Below, piece after piece: positions 1 through 10,322 of a stretch of DNA of 64,000 nt. Below the pieces are notes generated by a model, which saw only the letters and a list, made by a program, of their open reading frames with translations, was not told the origin of the DNA and did not search any database. Position numbers and translations under genes: made by a program. The DNA is from Spisula solida. Lineage: Eukaryota > Mollusca > Bivalvia > Venerida > Mactridae. The stretch is taken from assembly GCA_947247005.1 (NCBI GenBank), contig OX365946.1:2922453-2986452 (forward strand), in the 5' to 3' direction. Position 1 is the first letter of the stretch, and each line of letters starts with the position of its first letter.

Positions 1-486
1 CATACACACTGGACAAGTGATAACTACACATGCTGGACAAGTGATAACTACACATGTTGGACAAGTGATAACTACACATGCTGAGCAAGTGATAACTACA
101 CATGCTGGACAAGTGATAACTACACATGTTGGACAAGTGATAGCTACACATGCTGAGCAAGTGATAACTACACATGCTGGACGATAGCTACACATGCTGG
201 ACAAGTGATAACTATACACTCTGGACAAGTGATAACAACACATGCTGGACAAGTGATAACTACACATGTTGGACAAGTGATAACTATACACACTGGACAA
301 GTGATAACTACACATGCTGGACAAGTGATAACTACACATGTTGGACAAGTGATAACTACACATGCTGAGCAAGTGATAACTACACATGCTGGACAAGTGA
401 TAGCTACACACGCTGGACAAGTGATAACTACACATGCTGGATAAGTGATAACTACACACACTGGACAAGTGATAACTACACATGCC
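1..486. repeat. 24-bp minisatellite
   Basis: About twenty head-to-tail copies of a 24-bp unit, of the form ACAAGTGATAACTACACATG plus CTGG, begin at the window edge, so the array may extend further left. Variants alternate CATGCTGG with CATGTTGG and GCTGAGC with GCTGGAC. Because 24 is a multiple of three, several frames stay open on both strands; these are by-products of the repeat, not genes. The array ends at about 486 in unique AT-rich DNA. Confidence 0.97.
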
Positions 487-1461
487 AACTAATATTCTGA
501 TGTAGTTTGATGAACTAGCACATTATATACTTTTAGTAACATGTACACAACAATTTTGGGATTTTGATGCAAGGATTGACAGACAAGGGCAAATCAGTAT
601 GACCTCTACAACCATTTGTTGGGGCCATAAGAAATAATATTCCAGCCTACCTACCCTACTTAGATGGGTCTGTTACTACATTTTAAGCCTTAAAATATAC
701 TGAACCCAAATGAGAGGACAAATAGGTCAACAACACGTATATATGTAACATATAATTTTTATTTATTTATTATCACTTTCTTACATTATATGGTAAGCAA
801 CATAGATTGAGCACACATACACTGAACACTAATAGTTCTGTAACAACAGCAAAATAATAACCTGTTTAAATTCAGTTCAAAACACCACAAGCATCATCAC
901 AAATAACTCAAACATACAAATTATAACATCAATACTGGTATTTTATTTCTGGTTGTATAAGATAAAGTCAAGCATATTCACTTAAACCTTAGTCAAGGTA
1001 ATAGTTTCATTACACCATTTCTCTGTTTGTCCATGGTTTGTACACTTTTCATTTCACTATGACAGAACGTAAAATTAGCATAACCCTTGGATGGTACACA
1101 TGATACAAATGTTATGCTTCCAGAGTTCTGTCCTAGCATTATGCTGGTTTTCAGTTCCTCATAAAGTAATTCGAAAACTATACAAATTTTCTGACAGAAC
1201 TGAGAACCATGTTAATCTCAATACGTGTTGCACAATAGGTCAAAACTGTAACATAAGCACTTCAGGGCAAAAGACAGTAAAACATATTTTTCAATGGTTT
1301 TGACCCCACAACTAGAATTGGTTTTTGACACAAAATATACCTTTGTCTCCCACAAAGGTCTGTAACTCTGGCAAAAAGAATTAAACCTAAAATTCCCGAC
1401 AATATGCACAACTAGGCTTGGTACTAACTATTCATGGGAAGTTTCATTGAAAACAAGTAAT
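487..1461. other. Unique AT-rich intergenic DNA
   Basis: No splice-supported exon, RNA gene or clear repeat is visible here. The short open frames (for example 1091-1303) have no recognisable protein features. Confidence 0.6.
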
Positions 1462-1912
1462 TGAGATTTGCAAGCAATACAGAAGCCCCTACCGGTTTGA
1501 AGCCATTTTCAATGTTTCTGTTGCCATAGCAACCACAATTTTAGTCAGAATCAAAGTATTTTTAAATGTGCATACTCCCCGTATTGCCCCCTATCCACAT
1601 ATGAAGTTTCATAAACCTAGCTTGGAAACTGTTTGAGTTATGGCAGGATCCAGATTTGGGCATATTTTCACTCTTTCTGTCGCCATAGCAACCACAATTT
1701 TTGTCAGAATCAAAATATTTTTAAACGTGCATAATCCCCTTATTGCCCCCTATCCACATACCAAGTTTCATAAACCTAGCTTGAAAACTGTTTGAGTTAT
1801 GTCAGGATCCAGATTTTTTGACGGACGGACTGACAGACTAACTGACTGACTGACGGACGGACGGCAAACCTATAGTCCCCTCCGGTCAAAAACCGGTAGG
1901 GGACTAACAAAT
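1462..1912. mobile_element. MITE-like element with CCCCTACCGG ends, copy 1
   Basis: The element opens with a GCAAGCAATACAGAAG leader followed by CCCCTACCGGTTT and closes with the inverse AAACCGGTAGGGGACT, giving short terminal inverted repeats. Inside, a segment of about 165 bp (around 1509-1660 and 1672-1815) is present twice in tandem, followed by a GACGGACGGACTGACAG-type tract. No coding capacity is visible. Related copies lie at 8524-8791 and, as a fragment, at 9990-10322. It is probably a non-autonomous DNA element; its superfamily is not determined. Confidence 0.7.
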
Positions 1913-2251
1913 CAGTGGTTTAGGAGAACAAGTTCACTCTAGGACAAGGAAAACTGCCCTTTGCGACCCAATACAATATCATGCAACACATTATTCTTTC
2001 ATTTTGGCATCTACACATAGAAGACCAAAAATTACCAAAATTGTGGCCAATATCTCAAATAAACGGCTGAAGTTTGTCTTTTCCGGACCAATTAATACCA
2101 AGTGAAGTGATGATCAATCATAAAATTTGAAGTTGGGTACAAAAAATATAACAGTTCGAAAAGTGATTGATTAGGAATTTGTTGAGAGTATATAAGAACA
2201 AGCGAAAAAAAACTTGGTGAAGTTCATCCAGACTAAAGTCCAGCACAATAA

Positions 2252-2882
2252 TCAATGTCTCCCTGACTATATATGAGCCGTTCTCCAGGAAAACCGGGCT
2301 TAGTGACAAAATTATGAAAATCGTGACATTTATAGCATTAGAAATACAATACTCTTATGAACAGTTTCTGAAAATTTGAGCACATAATATAAGCCACTAA
2401 CAAAGTTACAGACCCTAAGATCCACTGTCGTCTACTTTTAGAGTGATGTCGCAAACGTCATTCAAACGATATTTGACGTTACGTTAACTGACACTTCAGA
2501 AATCCACTATTTCATAAATTCTTGACGCAAACGTTTCAAAATAGCATTACAATTTAGTATAATATTCTTAGTTTGATGTAATATTTTAAAAACACAAATT
2601 CTTGCTTCTAGAGAACAGTAGCTACTGGTTCTAATCACTTACCTCTCGTTTTTCTCAATATGGGTACTTTTCAGAAACGGGTCACCATAGCAACAACAGA
2701 AGTCATTTTAGCATAATTCATGAGAAAAAATAAATCTAAAGGATAATACTTAAAGTTAAATCAACAAACATAATTTTTTTCTCATTTCAGAGCCTTTTCT
2801 ATATTGTATTACACAATTCCTATATAATGTCACTAAGCCCGGTTTTCCTGGAGAATGGCTCATATGTAAGTGGGAGACATAA
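2252..2882. mobile_element. MITE with about 40-bp terminal inverted repeats
   Basis: The left end (ATGTCTCCC, then ATATGAGCC and TTCTCCAGGAAAACCGGGCT) is repeated in inverse orientation at 2828-2880. Similarity includes the outermost GGGAGACAT, so the TIRs are around 40-55 bp with a few mismatches. The roughly 600-bp interior is non-coding and includes several ACGTCA/TGACGT-like words. It is a typical short non-autonomous DNA transposon; no transposase remnant is recognised. Confidence 0.75.
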
Positions 2883-4335
2883 TTTATATGGTCCATATTT
2901 TACACTCAACATCATAATACATGATGTATAATATTGTAACAAGAATGTAATACATAAATTGGTGGTCATAATGTAAAACAAATAAATACATCGTACAATT
3001 ATACATTAACAGCAGTGGGATCATATAAAGAATAAAAACCACCTCAATAATAAGACCACCTCAAAATTGAAGAACACAATCTTCAGGTCAAGTTTCACGA
3101 CTTTGCACTATTTTTATCCTAGTAAATATATAGTCCAACTCAATATTATGAGTGCTAAGGTTGGTCTAACTATCGAGGTTACACAGTATTGACTGATATA
3201 ACACAGTACTAACAGAGCTCTGTATACAATAATACAATACGTCTACAGTGTTTATAGGCCTACATGTATAATAATGCTATATGAGACTGAGATCATACTT
3301 GTTGTATTCAACTCTCTGAAAATAATACAGTTTCCATTTGTTTTGGCCAAACAAAGATATAAAGTCAAGTAACTTCTATTTTAAAGTTTAAGTCCGTTAA
3401 CAAACATGGAACACAAGCTCTAATAATGACCTGACAAAATTGCCAGGGTTCAAGTTACAAAATGGTTGCAGTAAATAGTAGGGGTAAAGGGCACTACCCC
3501 TTTTGTTTAGGCCAAATACAGAAATATATGTGGTTCTGGTAACAACATGGTAGCAAAAATTCATACCATATGTAGAATATCGTCTTATGAATTTGAATAA
3601 GGCAAAATAATGTTGCAGAGTAAACATAGTTATTGTTGCTATGACAATGACTGTAGCACCTATCGAAAGTTCTAAAGCAAATGGTAATATGTGTGGTTGA
3701 GAGCATTTTGAAAATAATTGGATGCTAGTTTGATGTTATCGTCATTATGTGATAATATTATTTGCAGTGCTCAGTAACAGTATACGTTATCTTGCCATTT
3801 AGAATTTTTATTTGTTAATACTTCGTTTGTATGTCATGAATAGATATAAATATGAGGCAAAATTTTGTGAATGAATTTTGTTTCAACAGATATTTTCACG
3901 AAGATAATTGTCCATGAACTTTACGGACGACCCTCGTATATACCATCATTATAGCTGATCATTGAACCAAATAATTTATAAATAAACAATTATGTAATAC
4001 TAAATGTGACTAATTCAATATTGCTAGACTAGAAAGTATATCATTATAAACTAAATATAATTAGTTTATTTCCCAACTTTAGCTAAATGTTGCTTTCAGC
4101 TGAATTATCCATCGATATGCTTTAGAGTGCAAAGGAAAATAACTTCATGAAACATATAGTAGGCTGGGGATTTTTCTCAAACTTCTAAAACATAAGAGTC
4201 TGTATAGACAACTTAGTAACTTGGTAGCATTGCTGAAATTTCATTCCTTTTGTTACGAATAATAATAAATTGACAATAAAGAAAATATGTTTGGTTAATT
4301 GAGGGTCAGTCCATTTTGGAATGCTCTTCCTCGTA
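2883..4335. other. Intergenic AT-rich DNA
   Basis: No gene, RNA or repeat boundary can be supported here. Small open frames such as 3397-3627 (minus strand) lack homology-like features. Confidence 0.5.
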
Positions 4336-4339
4336 ATTA

Positions 4340-4510
4340 AAGTACATGTACATTGCAACCTAGACAGAGCAGCCCTCTGTAGAGCAACAACCTCTCTCAA
4401 CAACACCTTCAAAATGTCCAATGTCATTTACTATAAGATTAACCTCTGCAGAACAACAACCTCTAAACAACAGCCAATATTTGCAGTTTCCAAAGATGTA
4501 GAACTGTATA
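4340..4510. repeat. Dispersed repeat, copy A (relative at 24268-24452)
   Basis: This stretch aligns with 24268-24452: both contain CTCT(G/A)TAGAGCAACAACCTCT words in two loosely repeated subunits of about 80 bp and the shared word CAACAACACCTTCAA. The second copy is bounded by GTACAATACAACCT and the inverse AGAGGTTGTAC, suggesting a decayed short TIR element. No coding capacity. Confidence 0.5.
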
Positions 4511-4879
4511 AGAAATTAGTTGTCGTTATTTGAACACAGTTTCTATGTTTTAATATCAAGGTAAAATGAGTAAATCAATACATGCAGTTCAAACTATGTA
4601 CATGTATAACAAATAACACATAACAAGAGTAAATGAGGTACATACATGAACATTAATGACATAATACAAATCACAAATTAAAATAAATTTACCATCAAAA
4701 CAACAATGAAATAAAATGTTTATCACTCTAACATCATGATGCATATATTACAGTACATGTGTATTTATAAACATATTTCTAAGTAAAGGCTGGTAGAAAA
4801 GAAAATGGCATCCAGACGACTAACGTCCTCATAAACAAAGATCTAACATTTAGTCAATTAACTCATATAACAATAGGGG

Positions 4880-5942
4880 CACTACACTACACAACGTGTT
4901 GGAACTACACTACACAACATGTGGGCACTACACTGCACAACATGTTGGCACCACACTACACGACATGTTGGCACCACACTACACAACATGTTGGCACCAC
5001 ACTACACAACATGTTGGCACCATACTACACAACATGTTGGCATTTCACTACACAACACAACATGTTGGCATTACACTACACTACACAACATGTTGGCACC
5101 ACACTACACCTTGGCACTACACTACACTACACAACATGTTGGCACCACACTACACTACACAACATGTTAGCACTACACTACACAAAATGTTGGCACTACA
5201 CTACACTACACAACATGTTGGCACCACACTACACAACATGTTGGCACTACACTACACAACATGTTGGCACTACACTAAACAAAATGTTGGCATTACACTA
5301 CACTACACAACATGTTGGCACCACACTACACGTTGGCACTACACTACACAACATGTTGGCACCACACTACACTACACTACACAACATGTTGGCACCACAC
5401 TACACTACACAACATGTTGGCACTACACTACACAACATGTTGGCATTACACTACACTACACAACATGTTGGCACCACACTACACGTTGGCACTACACTAC
5501 ACAACATGTTGGCACCACACTACACTACACAACATGTTGGCACTACACTACACAACATGTTGGCACTACACTACACAATATGTTGGCATTACACTACACT
5601 ACACAACATGTTGGCACCACACTACACAACATGTTGGCACTACACTACACAACATGTTGGCACTACACTACACAATATGTTGGCATTATACTACACTACA
5701 CAACATGTTTGCACCACACTACACTACACAACATGTTGGCACTACACTACACAACATGTTGGCACTACACTACACAACATGTTGGCACTACACTACACAA
5801 CATGTTGGCACTACACTACACAATATGTTGGCATTACACTACACTACATGTTGGCACTACACTACACTACACAACATGTTGGCACCACACTACACAACAT
5901 GTTGGCACTACACTACACAACTTGTTGGCACTACATTACAGA
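4880..5942. repeat. 23/28-bp minisatellite with CAACATGTTG core
   Basis: More than forty units of the form CACTACACTACACAACATGT plus TGG are arranged head to tail. Units alternate between about 23 bp and about 28 bp through insertion of an extra ACTAC. Each unit carries the perfect 10-bp palindrome CAACATGTTG or a one-base variant. The repeats lack stop codons, so all three forward frames stay open for hundreds of codons; these long Thr/His/Tyr-rich frames are repeat artefacts. Flanking DNA is unique. Confidence 0.96.
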
Positions 5943-6136
5943 CTATCTGAAGCACTTCAGACTAATTTAAAATTATTATGCAATATTCCTAGTAAACTTA
6001 GTAACCCATAATTTAACAGAAAAATATGTACATATCAATATTTATACATATATGAACATAAATGCTTGATAAACCAGGCCCAACAATCTGATCTGTTTCA
6101 AACATAAATAAATGCTTTATGCAATGAGCATCTAAA

Positions 6137-6396
6137 AGAGATCAGGGCTTTTTCGAATTTTGGGGACGGGGCCTTACTTTTAATTAGCCTTAAGGGAAAC
6201 AAACATTGGTATTTTGGTAACATGGGGAATGATTTTGTCAAGGTAAACTTAATTTTGGGGAAAATTGCATGGTTTTAATTAACTTTTTTCAGGGGAACGG
6301 CCCCTAATATATAACGAAACGGACGGACAGGTGAATCACTAAATGCCTCCCGATTTATCGATACGGGGGCATAAAAAGCCCTGCTGAGAGATAATC
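6137..6396. mobile_element. Short TIR element (about 260 bp)
   Basis: Left end ATCAGGGCTTTTT and right end AAAAAGCCCTG are inverted repeats, bracketing a non-coding interior with GGGGAA-rich words and an ACGGACGGACAGG tract near the right end. It resembles other mollusc MITE-like elements in this window. The target duplication is not resolved. Confidence 0.55.
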
Positions 6397-6804
6397 AATT
6401 AAATGTCTTAGTTTCAAGAGATTAATAATTAAATATCAAGTTTCAAGAGATTAATAAAGGACAAACTATACTTTCACACCAACATTTCATAGTAAAAGAA
6501 ACTATAACTTCTACAGTATTCATCCAAGTAATGCTCACAATTTTATCAACCTTCTAGAATAGAATGCGCCCTTTACACAGCTTTAGTCATTTTCAAAGTC
6601 TCTGATGAGCAAATCAGGAACTGTCATAATCATAACGTTTTAACATAATTGTATTGAAAAAATAAAGTTTAGCAAGTTTTTCAGGGTACTAATATTTTTA
6701 CTTGTATGGCGATGTATGCATATGTAATGTAATTAATATGTCGGCCATGACTTACTTATCAAAATTTCAGTGGTCAAATTGCGTTTTCGTGGTTTTCAGA
6801 AGCC

Positions 6805-7047
6805 ATGACGTCATTAATAAAGAAAACATGTGTAACACGTGCAGAAGGAAATCTGACCCTTTTAAAGGCTGAAAACAAGCACAAATTGTCAGTCTTATGC
6901 AACAAACAAATAAACCGGTGTAAAAATTGTAAAATGTTCAACGTCTCGAGGTCCAAGAAGGCCAGTGAACGACGTCAAATGGCTATTGGAATTTTGAATG
7001 ATGTCAGGAAGGTAGGAGGCAACGCAATACATTTTAATGACAATTAA
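6805..7047 (+). CDS. Possible small ORF or first exon, unknown function
   Basis: An open frame of 80 codons starts at an ATG preceded by an acceptor-like GTGGTTTTCAG and is rich in Lys/Asn. It has one CKNCK cysteine pair and a basic SRSKKASERRQ stretch. A donor-like AAG|GTAGGA lies at about 7008. I found no downstream exon in compatible phase, no domain and no signal peptide. It may be a chance ORF; it is listed only because it is the most exon-like frame between 1 and 8 kb. Confidence 0.2.
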   Translation: MTSLIKKTCVTRAEGNLTLLKAENKHKLSVLCNKQINRCKNCKMFNVSRSKKASERRQMAIGILNDVRKVGGNAIHFNDN

Positions 7048-8180
7048 TTGATAATTAGTCGCCTAAACAATAACTATTCGCCAACAGGAGAAGTCAAAGG
7101 TGGGCAATGTTCAGACAGACTAGCAATAACTACGTCACAAGAAGAGCGTTAGATTGCAGTGACGTCAACACGTAACAGATTCATGTGAAGTCACTAGCTA
7201 GCTGCTCATGTCAGGAAATCAAAAGGCACTAGTGTGTGTTATCAAACTGGAATAGACTATCCAACGCTAGAATTTATGGACGCCATGCTAACGTTGGCAT
7301 ACCGTTGACATACTGTCATTGGTAGTGTTGGTTTGCCTCGGCAATTTTTATAGCATAATGACTCGTATGCAATAAAATTACCATCTCCATATGGATTAAA
7401 CAAACACACTATATTTCCCCAATTTAACAAATGTTGGTCCTTCTCAGGAGTAGAAGATATGAGGAACAAATTGCAATCCAAGGTGCATGACCTTGAGCAA
7501 ACATTGAACAAAAATGGTGTAAAATTCCCCTAACCATTGTTTTCAAGCTTCCTAACAGCAAGAGTCAAACATGTTTGACTGTGATAACTCCTTAAGAGGG
7601 GCATAATTGACGTCACATTTCTTGTGATTTTTCATATTTACACCTATCTCCTTATAAGTGACAAAATTCCGTTAGGATGAAAATTTCCTTCACTTAAATG
7701 GTTGAATTTCGAATGGAATAATATGATCTTAAAATTGAAAAACTTTCCTTCTGTTAAATATCATGCAACTTCACGAAAACAAATAAAATAGTCTGACTTG
7801 CTAAACTTTTTTATAAGTATATTTACACTGTTTTCAGCATTTATCTTTTTCAATCTTCAGCCTTTTTATTATTACCTGCGTCGATTACTTAAACAAATAC
7901 AGTAAAATTTAACAACAATAAATAAGATATTTCTGAAATGTTCTGAATACATAAAAAGCCAGAATATGCAGGCATGTGATTGCTGAAAGAGCAAAAAGGC
8001 TGAAATACCCTATCCCAACCTCATCAGACTTGCAAAACACATAGTGACATAATATGAGTACATGCAGGTCAGAGTGAGACTGAATCTGAACCATTTAGAT
8101 TCAAAACATTTTTAAACAAAAAGGATGAAATCAGCCTAAAGGAGTAAGAATCACAGGCCAGAATATGGTACACTGAGTAA
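7048..8180. other. Intergenic region downstream of the ENPP gene
   Basis: Mostly unique DNA. A short coiled-coil-like frame (about 7447-7511, plus strand, preceded by TTCTCAG) looks faintly exon-like but cannot be joined in phase to the frame at 6805. On the minus strand, TTTTTATT near 7863-7870 could serve as a distant AATAAA polyadenylation signal for the ENPP gene. Confidence 0.35.
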
Positions 8181-8195
8181 TTGGTTAAGACACTG

Positions 8196-8337
8196 AACAC
8201 ATGGTCCTAGAACTCATCATAACTGAAAACATGGTCCTAGAATTGGTCATCATGGTCCTAGAATTCGTCATCATGGTCCTAGAGTTCATCATCATGGTTC
8301 TAGAATTCGTCATCATGGTCCTAGAATTCATCATCAT
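8196..8337 (-). repeat. 21-bp tandem repeat starting at the ENPP stop codon
   Basis: At least five to six copies of a 21-bp unit (minus strand GATGATGAATTCTAGGACCA plus T) begin inside the last codons of the ENPP reading frame and run into the 3' UTR. The unit contains the acidic tail codons and the stop itself (D-D-E-F-stop-D-H), so each downstream copy repeats both. Variation between copies is limited to one or two bases (GAC/GAT, GTCC/GTTC). Confidence 0.85.
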
Positions 8338-8505
8338 CAAAGTCATCATTATTGAGCAGCTGATGTACAGGTGATCTAAGGGAGGCAACTCCTGATGCCC
8401 GGTTCTTGGTATGATACAATAACCTAGGCTGTTTGCGTGCATTGTGACACGCGCAGATTGAGTATACTGCAGCCATGGTGACGCTGATACCAACAATAAA
8501 CAAAA
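8321..8505 (-). CDS. ENPP4/5-like ectonucleotidase, exon 4: membrane anchor and acidic tail
   Basis: This last coding exon follows the acceptor TTATTTTCAG|TT in phase 1, matching the phase-1 donor of exon 3. It encodes residues 434-494. A hydrophobic segment starting FLFIVGISVTMAAVYSICAC would be the transmembrane anchor. It is followed by a basic stop-transfer stretch (CHNARKQPR) and a cytoplasmic tail ending NNDDFDDDEF. A C-terminal anchor with a short acidic tail is the arrangement of ENPP4/ENPP5-type enzymes, which are type I membrane proteins with extracellular catalytic domains. The stop codon lies within the first unit of a 21-bp tandem repeat. Confidence 0.85.
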
Positions 8506-8523
8506 CTGAAAATAACAAGTAAA

Positions 8524-8791
8524 GAATTGCAAGCAATACAGAAGTCCCCTACCGGTTTTAAGCCATTTTCAATGTTTCTGTTGCCAATAGCAACCACAAT
8601 TTTTGTCAGAATTAAAATATTTTTAGACATGCATAATCCACTCATTGCCCCCTATCCACATATCAAGTTTCATAAACCTAGCTTGAAAACTGTTTGAGTT
8701 ATGGCAGGATCCAGATTTTTTGACGGACTGACGGCAAACCTATAGTCCCCTCCGGACAAAAACCAGTAGGGGAAAAACCGGTAGGGGACTA
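8524..8791. mobile_element. MITE-like element with CCCCTACCGG ends, copy 2
   Basis: Same family as 1462-1912: GCAAGCAATACAGAAG leader, CCCCTACCGG start and CCGGTAGGGGACT end, but with a single internal segment and a partly duplicated 3' end (two GTAGGGGA words at 8766 and 8782). It lies in ENPP intron 3, and its edge is about 20 nt from the exon 4 splice acceptor, so the intron's branch-point region is probably element-derived. Confidence 0.75.
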
Positions 8792-8819
8792 AAAACAAGG
8801 AAAACATAGGTAATGTATT

Positions 8820-9015
8820 AACGTTGCTTTCTTTAAACACATTCCCACAAATACAAGTTTGATTATGTTTGTCTTGCATAAGACTGAGACAGTCATACAT
8901 GCATGATTGTACTTCTGTTATTTGCTTGCCAAATTGGCCAATGACTTTGAGGGAAAAGACAGTTGTGTAATACAAGGCATCGGGGTGAGATATCCTAGCA
9001 TTTACTGAATAAACA
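8820..9015 (-). other. Possible cysteine-bearing exon-like frame inside ENPP intron 3
   Basis: On the minus strand, an open frame after an acceptor-like AAATGCTAG encodes a stretch with CMYDC and CICG motifs, loosely like an apple/PAN half-domain. It is on the same strand as the ENPP gene but is not needed for a complete ENPP protein, because exons 3 and 4 join perfectly without it. The donor side is unclear. It could be a decayed exon of another gene, a cryptic exon or chance. Confidence 0.2.
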
Positions 9016-9440
9016 TTCTTGGTTCTTAATTGTGCCAGGTGTAGGATACCAAATATGAATGAATACATGTGGGACCACATTTTTGCCAAAGTCATGTTGA
9101 AGGTATGAGTGCTGAGTGTGAATTAATTGTGCTCAGTCACTTTGTATACATGTCAGACCAATACCTAGGTCACAACTCAACAACGTCCATGTATCTGGTG
9201 TCAACCCGATGTCTAGGCATCATGATTCATGTACATGCCATATTATACTAACTAATGAGTGACATAGAATATTTTAAGCGAGACTTTAAAATTCTCAGGT
9301 CCCAGCTTAAAAAAACCCCTAAGATACGCCAATGTCTGTCCTCGATTAGCCAGAAAGTATGGCGATCGACCATCGGATGGTGATGACAGATCTGATTGGA
9401 CATGCAACCATAGATATAAAGGGAATGAATAGTAACTTAC

Positions 9441-9686
9441 ATGATACTCCTGTTAATGATAGATGAAATTCATCAGTGATTGATTTTTCTCTTAGTAAAT
9501 CTTTGACATGATCGAAGGATCCGTTATTTGCAGCTGGAGTTATACTCAGTATATGACACATTAAGGGATAAATATCCACTGAATGGAATGGTTCTGATAA
9601 ATATCCTTTTTTAAATGCTGGTCCCATGGCAAGGAAGAATGGTCTCATGTTTTTGACGACGGCAGGGTTATATCCATGTACTCCAA
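9441..9686 (-). CDS. ENPP4/5-like ectonucleotidase, exon 3: C-terminal part of catalytic domain
   Basis: The exon is bounded by acceptor TTTTTCAG|TT and donor TCAT|GTAAGT, both phase 1, and encodes residues 352-433. It contains G-V-H-G-Y-N at 353-358, whose histidine (H355) corresponds to the last zinc ligand of the ENPP family. The downstream MRPFFLAMGPAFKKG block is a hallmark of these enzymes. The segment SVDIYPLMCHILSITPAANNGS is also typical of ENPP4/5. The exon ends just before the membrane anchor encoded by exon 4. Confidence 0.93.
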
Positions 9687-9989
9687 CTGAAAAATTACAT
9701 GAAATAAAATTTTAATGTTTACTAAAGATATTAATCAACTTACACCAACATTCTGTTTCCTGTTAATAATATGCAAGGCCAATAACTCGTCAAGTGCTGA
9801 AACATGGAATGCTAGTTAACAAATTTTGACAGCAATATATTATTATAGATTAAATTATTCATACACATGTAATAGCACTACTAAGATACTGCAGATAAAT
9901 TGTTAATTACAAGATTGGCACAGAAATATTACAATCCAGGGTTGTATAATAAGTTATCCAGCTGAAACAAGATTAGCAACATGGGCTAC

Positions 9990-10322
9990 ATGTTTCTGTT
10001 GCCAATGACAACCACAATATTGAAGTGAGTATAATCTCCTTATTGGCACATACTCACATACAAAGTTTCATAAACCTAGCTGGGAAACTGTTAGAGTAAT
10101 GACACAATCCATATTTGAAGTATTTTCAATATTTCCGTATCCATAGCAGCTTTATTTTTTTATAAGTGCATTATCTCATTATTGGCCACCACATACCTAC
10201 CAAATTTCATAAATCTACCTGGAAAACTGTTAAGAGTTAAGGCACGATCCAAATTTCTGGACAGACGAACGGACAGACAGAGGGCAAACCTATAATTCCC
10301 TGCAGTTGAAAACCGGTAGGGA
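9990..10322. mobile_element. CCCCTACCGG-type element, 5'-truncated copy 3
   Basis: This diverged relative of 1462-1912 keeps two of the internal segments (TTTCTGTTGCCAATGACAACC and a degraded second copy), the ACGGACAGACAG tract and the terminal AAAACCGGTAGG. The left end is missing or unrecognisable. It abuts the next repeat (10323 onward) in ENPP intron 2. Confidence 0.6.

Noticed and set aside
168..488. 106-codon Cys/Val/Ile repeat protein on the minus strand
   Set aside because: Shadow of the 24-bp minisatellite; other frames are equally open.
1..5942. Regular repeats resembling a CRISPR array
   Set aside because: Units are directly adjacent with no unique spacers and the context is eukaryotic; these are minisatellites.
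4896..6011. 371-codon open frame (and parallel long frames) rich in Thr/His/Tyr
   Set aside because: It is the translation of a stop-free minisatellite; all three frames are open and the sequence has no non-repeat protein features.
6805..7511. Two-exon gene joining the 6805 frame to a coiled-coil-like stretch at 7447-7511
   Set aside because: The donor at 7008 is phase 0, while the only open acceptor frame near 7447 needs phase 2; no other join keeps the frame open.
8670..9095. 141-codon minus-strand frame as a separate gene
   Set aside because: Half of it is translation of the MITE-like element at 8524-8791. Only the 8820-9015 part is noted as a weak exon-like stretch.
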